64,000 bases of DNA. Source: Prevotella sp. E13-27 (GTDB taxonomy: Bacteria > Bacteroidota > Bacteroidia > Bacteroidales > Bacteroidaceae). The stretch lies in the NCBI RefSeq assembly GCF_023217965.1, contig NZ_JALPSC010000001.1:1054001-1118000 (forward strand). Direction: 5' to 3'. Below are positions 60,800-64,000 of this stretch, piece after piece. The first letter of the stretch is position 1; every line of letters starts with the position of its first letter. The notes under the pieces were generated by a model. That model ran no database searches, was not told where the DNA came from, and saw only the letters and a list, made by a program, of their open reading frames with translations. A program made the position numbers and the translations under genes.

Positions 60800-61648
60800 T
60801 TATTTGTCGTTGCTGGCATCGAACAGGAACTTCTTCTCTGCTTTCGTCAGACTGTCATAGCCGCTCATGCGTATCTTGTCGAGAATGCGGTCCACCTCGG
60901 CCTGACGCTTCTGTTTGCGCTCGTTATACTCCATATCGGTCTCTGGACGTCCTTGGCGTTGCTGTTGCTGCTGGCGCTTCTGATGCTCAAAGGGGTCTGA
61001 TTTCTTCTTGAAAATGTTGTTTAAGAAGTCGCGACCGGCATTGATGTCAAACTGCTTGTAAGGGTGGCGCTGCCAGTAGCGTATTATCAGGAAGCCAAAG
61101 AGCATGCCGCCAAGGTGAGCCATGTGGGCCACACCGTCGCCAGGCATGTTGACTGCCGAGAACAGTTCGATGGCTACATAGCCCATAACGAACCATTTCG
61201 CCTTGATGGGTATAGGCAGCGGGAAGATAAACATGCGCTCATCGGGGAAGGTAAGGCCAAAGGCAAGGAGGATGGCATAGACAGCACCCGACGCTCCTAT
61301 CGTGAGGCTTATGCTTCCCGTAAGGAACTGCACAAGCTCCTGACAGAGTCCGGCACCTATTCCGCACGCGAGATAGTAAAAGAGGTATTTCTTGGACCCC
61401 CACACACGCTCAATGACACATCCGAACATCCATAGTGCGAACATGTTGAAGAATAGATGAGTGAACGAACCATGAAGGAACAGATAGGTCACAAACTGAT
61501 AAAAATGGAAATAGGGAGAGGCAAAAAAATGCAGTCCACCGAGAACCTCAAGGTAAATGCCCTGCTGTTCTAAAATCAGTGTGGCAACAAATGCCAAGAG
61601 GTTTATCAACAGCAGATTTTTTGTTACTGTGGGAATGTTCTGAAACAC
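60800..61648 (-). CDS. Rhomboid family intramembrane serine protease
   Basis: 282 residues. Six-helix rhomboid core (~8-205) with the HGSFTHLFFNMFALW segment (~59), the catalytic serine in GASGAVYA (~115) and the catalytic histidine in AHMAHLGGMLFGF (~172). A soluble, charged tail (~205-282; KKKSDPFEHQKRQQQQQRQG) follows. It cleaves single-span membrane proteins within the bilayer; substrates unknown. Co-transcribed with the EEP gene downstream. Confidence 0.93.
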   Translation of the reverse strand: MFQNIPTVTKNLLLINLLAFVATLILEQQGIYLEVLGGLHFFASPYFHFYQFVTYLFLHGSFTHLFFNMFALWMFGCVIERVWGSKKYLFYYLACGIGAGLCQELVQFLTGSISLTIGASGAVYAILLAFGLTFPDERMFIFPLPIPIKAKWFVMGYVAIELFSAVNMPGDGVAHMAHLGGMLFGFLIIRYWQRHPYKQFDINAGRDFLNNIFKKKSDPFEHQKRQQQQQRQGRPETDMEYNERKQKRQAEVDRILDKIRMSGYDSLTKAEKKFLFDASNDK

Positions 61649-61707
61649 GTCTTTATGATGTTTATAGCGTTAAACGATTAAATAACGGCTAAGTGCCATT
61701 TTCAGCC

Positions 61708-61716
61708 GCAAAATTA
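61708..61716 (-). promoter_or_regulatory. -7 element of the rhomboid/EEP operon
   Basis: Minus strand TAATTTTGC, 60 bp before the rhomboid ATG; -33 not convincing. Confidence 0.4.
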
Positions 61717-61797
61717 CGAAAAAATCCCATTTTTAAGCAGAAAACAGCATTTTATACACTTTTTTTCAAGAAAAATCGCAAATTTTCGCCATTTTTG

Positions 61798-61830
61798 TTT
61801 GTTTAATGAAGACTTTCTCTTATATTTGCG
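61798..61830 (+). promoter_or_regulatory. Promoter of the HU gene
   Basis: TTTG (61798-61801), 19-bp spacer, TATATTTGC (61821-61829); 55-nt AT-rich leader follows. Confidence 0.7.
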
Positions 61831-61884
61831 TCATATTTTTGGTAAACAACCTATTTTTCACACATTTAAAACATTTTTTCTATT

Positions 61885-62154
61885 ATGAACAAGACAGAAT
61901 TAGTTGAGAAGATTGCAGCTGGTGCTGGTCTCTCTAAGGTTGACGCAAAGAAGGCTCTCGACGCTACATTGGCAGCTATTAAGGGTGCTCTTGCAGAAGG
62001 TGACAAGGTTGCTCTCGTTGGCTTCGGTACATTCGCTGTTAACGAGCGTCCAGCTCGTGAGGGTATCAACCCATCAACAAAGCAGAAGATCAATATCGCT
62101 GCTAAGAAGGTTGCTAAGTTCAAGGCAGGTGCTGAGCTGAACGCTGCTCTCTAA
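61885..62154 (+). CDS. HU family DNA-binding protein
   Basis: 89-residue nucleoid protein that bends and compacts DNA as a dimer. Typical sequence throughout: MNKTELVEKIAAGAGLSKVD, GFGTFAVNERPAREGINPST with the DNA-contacting beta arm (residues ~55-75, including the Pro that intercalates), then KVAKFKAGAELNAAL. Family length is 89-91, so complete. Own promoter and strong terminator; codon use is strongly biased (CTC, GGT, GCT, AAG), as in highly expressed genes. Confidence 0.97.
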   Translation: MNKTELVEKIAAGAGLSKVDAKKALDATLAAIKGALAEGDKVALVGFGTFAVNERPAREGINPSTKQKINIAAKKVAKFKAGAELNAAL

Positions 62155-62177
62155 AATCTTCTAACTTAAGAAAAAAT

Positions 62178-62214
62178 AAAAGCACTCCTTCATCCGAGGG
62201 AGTGTTTTTATTTT
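62178..62214 (+). terminator. HU terminator
   Basis: GCACTCC, short loop, GGGAGTG followed by TTTTTATTTT, 24 bp after the HU stop. Confidence 0.85.
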
Positions 62215-62239
62215 GTGTATCTATTAAATACAACTATTA

Positions 62240-62347
62240 TGCAAGTGTTGTGCCGCGAGCGGTCTTGATGACCGCTGGCGCCATTTCTTGCTTTGCAAGT
62301 GTTGTGCCGCGAGCGGTCTTGACGACCGCTGGCGCCATTTCTTGCTT
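62240..62347. repeat. Two tandem 54-bp copies carrying the tRNA-Leu 3' end
   Basis: Units start at 62240 and 62294; a third unit start at 62348 runs into the real tRNA. Each holds the last ~15 nt of the tRNA plus 3' flank (TGCAAGTGTTGTGCCGCGAG) and then a small hairpin (AGCGGTC/GACCGCT) where the T arm would be. The two copies differ at one base. Together with the tRNA they account for the 454-bp gap 62155-62608; 62444-62608 holds nothing else I can identify. Confidence 0.92.
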
Positions 62348-62358
62348 TGCAAGTGTTG

Positions 62359-62443
62359 TGCCGCGAGCGGGACTCGAACCCGCACAACCGTTTCGGGTCA
62401 AGGGATTTTAAGTCCCTCGTGTCTACCATTCCACCATCGCGGC
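62359..62443 (-). tRNA. tRNA-Leu (TAA anticodon)
   Basis: 85-nt class II tRNA: acceptor GCCGCGA/TCGCGGC, anticodon loop CTTAAAA (TAA), a long variable arm (TTGACCCGAAACGGTTG region), T loop TTCGAGT, discriminator A, no encoded CCA. Decodes UUA/UUG. Confidence 0.95.
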
Positions 62444-62608
62444 CACTCAGTCTTCCGGGTAGCGCGGCCTAAAAAAGGCACAGCGGCACAAAGACGGCTG
62501 CAAAGGTAATACAAAAAAATGAGAAATGCAAAATAGAACAGATTTTTTTTCATTTCTAATTTTTTCATTTCTCCACTCTGAGCGAAGCGGCGTTGTTGCT
62601 TGGAACAA

Positions 62609-63184
62609 TCAGTTCCCTACGCTAAGCCTCACTTCGTCAAGGCTTACTTTGTATCGCAGAAGAGCGTCTCCGCCATTTCCCTCAACAATGGCACCTGTCT
62701 CAAGCTCATAGACACGTTTGCAGTTGCTGCATTCCACTCGTTGGCGGTTAGTGGCGACCCATGTCAGTGGGAAATAGCCAGTGCAGTTAGGACAGATGCG
62801 GTCGTAGGCAACGGGTCCGTTGAAGTTAGTGCAGCCTATGATGAGGCCTATCTCGTTGTTGGCACCAAGCACGTAGGGCACGTTGCTCTCCACCTGTGTC
62901 TCTATGCGGTTGCGCTCCAGAGGGGTCTTGCCGTCATTGCTCTGCACGCAGATGTAGCGGAACACTACTCCACGCTCGGGATCGTTCTCCATCTTCTGAT
63001 ACACATAGACGTAGTTGCCCGGACTGCGATAGGCAGAGAACACGAGGCTTGTGGGGTGCATCTGATAGTAGAAATAGAAACGGCACGGATAGCGGTGGCT
63101 GACGACATCGTCTTCCTTACAGCTCGTGGTAAGCATCGTCATCAACAGAGCCACTAACGACAGCAGACAAACGACTCTCTTCAT
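62609..63184 (-). CDS. Lipoprotein with C-terminal four-cysteine (ribbon or Rieske-like) motif
   Basis: 191 residues; lipobox near LTTSCKEDD. The C-terminal half contains CPNCTGYFPLTWVATNRQRV then ECSNCKRVYEL, two CxxC knuckles about 22 residues apart, plus GPVAYDRICP, reminiscent of Rieske-type or zinc-ribbon proteins; a Rieske centre would need two His in place of two Cys, so a zinc site is more likely. This is a recognisable Bacteroidales lipoprotein type without assigned function. It overlaps argH by 4 bp, so the two are coupled although no metabolic link is obvious. Confidence 0.8.
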   Translation of the reverse strand: MKRVVCLLSLVALLMTMLTTSCKEDDVVSHRYPCRFYFYYQMHPTSLVFSAYRSPGNYVYVYQKMENDPERGVVFRYICVQSNDGKTPLERNRIETQVESNVPYVLGANNEIGLIIGCTNFNGPVAYDRICPNCTGYFPLTWVATNRQRVECSNCKRVYELETGAIVEGNGGDALLRYKVSLDEVRLSVGN

Positions 63185-64000
63185 GCAAGCAGCGATTTCT
63201 CTGCAGCCTCGGCACGTTCGAAGCCAAAGCCGTTCAGGACCTGTGTCATCTGCTGACAGATGCGGTCGTTACACAGGTTACCGATAGAGCCTTCGTGAGT
63301 GTGGTGGATATTCTTGTTGGGGGTGAAGTTGCCTGCCTCTATGTCCAGCCCCACCTTCTTGTAAGCATCGCGGAAAGGCATGCCCTCAGCAGCCAGGCGG
63401 TTCACCTCTTCTACCGAGAACATTGGGTCGTAGCGCGTGTCATCGAGTATATGGTCGTTCACCTCTATCTTATTAATAATATAAGCGGTCATGTGCAGGC
63501 AGTCGCGCAGCTCGTCGAAAGCGGGAAGGAAGACCTCCTTGATGATCTGCAGGTCACGGAAATAGCCCACGGGCAGGTTGTTCATCATCATCGTTATCTG
63601 ATAGGGTAGCGACTGCAGCTTGTTAGACTTCGAGCGGATGAGCTCAAACACATCTGGGTTCTTCTTGTGAGGCATGATGCTCGAGCCGGTGGTGCACTCC
63701 TTTGGCAGTTTCACGAATCCGAAGTTCTGCGAGTTGAACATGCAGGCGTCAAAGGCGAGCTTAGCCATGGTGCCGGCTATCGATGCCAGTGCAAAGGCCA
63801 CGTTGCGCTCGGTCTTGCCGCGTCCCATCTGGGCATATACCACGTTATAGTCCATGGAGTCGAAGCCCAGCAGGTCGGTGGTCATCTGACGGTTAAGAGG
63901 GAACGAGCTGCCATAGCCTGCTGCCGAACCCAGTGGGTTGCGGTTGGTCATCTTATAGGCTGCCTGAAGGAAGAGCATATCGTCGGCAAGACTCTCTGCA
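63181..64000 (-). CDS. argH: Argininosuccinate lyase, N-terminal part outside window
   Basis: Final step of arginine synthesis: argininosuccinate to arginine plus fumarate. Only the C-terminal ~273 residues are present; the frame is open through the right edge (upstream residues AESLADD precede the first visible Met). The fumarase-superfamily signature GSSIMPHKKNPD, with the mobile catalytic loop, identifies it; NPLGSAAGYGSSFPLNRQ is a further argH hallmark. The C-terminus is intact and overlaps the lipoprotein gene start by 4 bp. Confidence 0.96.
   Translation of the reverse strand, partial: AESLADDMLFLQAAYKMTNRNPLGSAAGYGSSFPLNRQMTTDLLGFDSMDYNVVYAQMGRGKTERNVAFALASIAGTMAKLAFDACMFNSQNFGFVKLPKECTTGSSIMPHKKNPDVFELIRSKSNKLQSLPYQITMMMNNLPVGYFRDLQIIKEVFLPAFDELRDCLHMTAYIINKIEVNDHILDDTRYDPMFSVEEVNRLAAEGMPFRDAYKKVGLDIEAGNFTPNKNIHHTHEGSIGNLCNDRICQQMTQVLNGFGFERAEAAEKSLLA

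Overview
The window is a stretch of bacterial chromosome from a member of the Bacteroidales, most likely a Prevotella-type organism (Prevotellaceae). The evidence is: promoters of the Bacteroidetes form (TTG, 19-20 bp, TAnnTTTG) before many genes; a PorZ-like component and type A-like C-terminal sorting domains of the type IX secretion system; Bacteroidetes-typical families (DUF4254 next to a GT9 glycosyltransferase, LruC-domain lipoprotein, S46 dipeptidyl peptidase, fused SecDF, ECF sigma factor with DUF4252); and tRNA genes without encoded CCA. No plasmid, phage, transposase or CRISPR-cas genes were seen, so most of the window is core chromosome.

Layout. 0-10 kb: the end of a membrane histidine kinase, mutS, a DUF4254/GT9 glycosylation pair, a TrmH-type RNA methyltransferase, an MscS channel and a secreted T9SS-like protein. 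10-23 kb: leuS-yitT-rdgB on the plus strand, a PorZ-like protein, an acyltransferase, then divergent polA and a polyprenyl synthase. 22-29 kb: a minus-strand housekeeping block mnmG-apt-uvrC-dtd-membrane protein-mazG-deoC with two near-perfect parS (ParB) sites around apt, suggesting the replication origin is not far. 29-37 kb: NUDIX hydrolase, secreted S46 and aspartyl proteases, LruC lipoprotein, CPBP protease and ribF. 37.6-39.4 kb: a tRNA and a three-gene split HipA toxin-antitoxin operon with the HipBST layout and repeated operator-like sites. 39.6-46 kb: an ECF sigma/anti-sigma-like/DUF4252 operon, CapA, a DUF3160 lipoprotein and a TlpA-like lipoprotein without redox cysteines. 46-64 kb: pnp, an AT-richer accessory patch (49-54 kb) with a membrane TPR-HTH regulator and unrecognised exported proteins, then an SDR dehydrogenase, acyltransferase, secDF, EEP phosphatase, rhomboid, HU, tRNA-Leu, a four-cysteine lipoprotein and truncated argH.

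The most unusual layer is between the genes. Intergenic DNA is full of short iterated-word elements of several kinds: (i) three arrays of unrelated sequence that share an exact 22-bp period (39.4, 52.2 and 54.0 kb); (ii) 9-bp words (ACTAGTnnn, CCCATTAnn, ACGGATTnn, ACGAATTnn), either as tandem arrays or as the arms of long inverted repeats; (iii) degenerate 7-bp arrays (GAGAGGT/TAGAAGT type) that reach into start and stop codons; and (iv) about ten copies of a GC-rich palindrome that usually sits just after a stop codon but is also found in frame inside leuS (twice) and mutS, and at the start codon of the TrmH-type gene. I regard this repeat system, and especially the 22-bp period shared by unrelated words, as the best candidate for something undescribed. 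All calls come from reading the sequence; no database search was possible.
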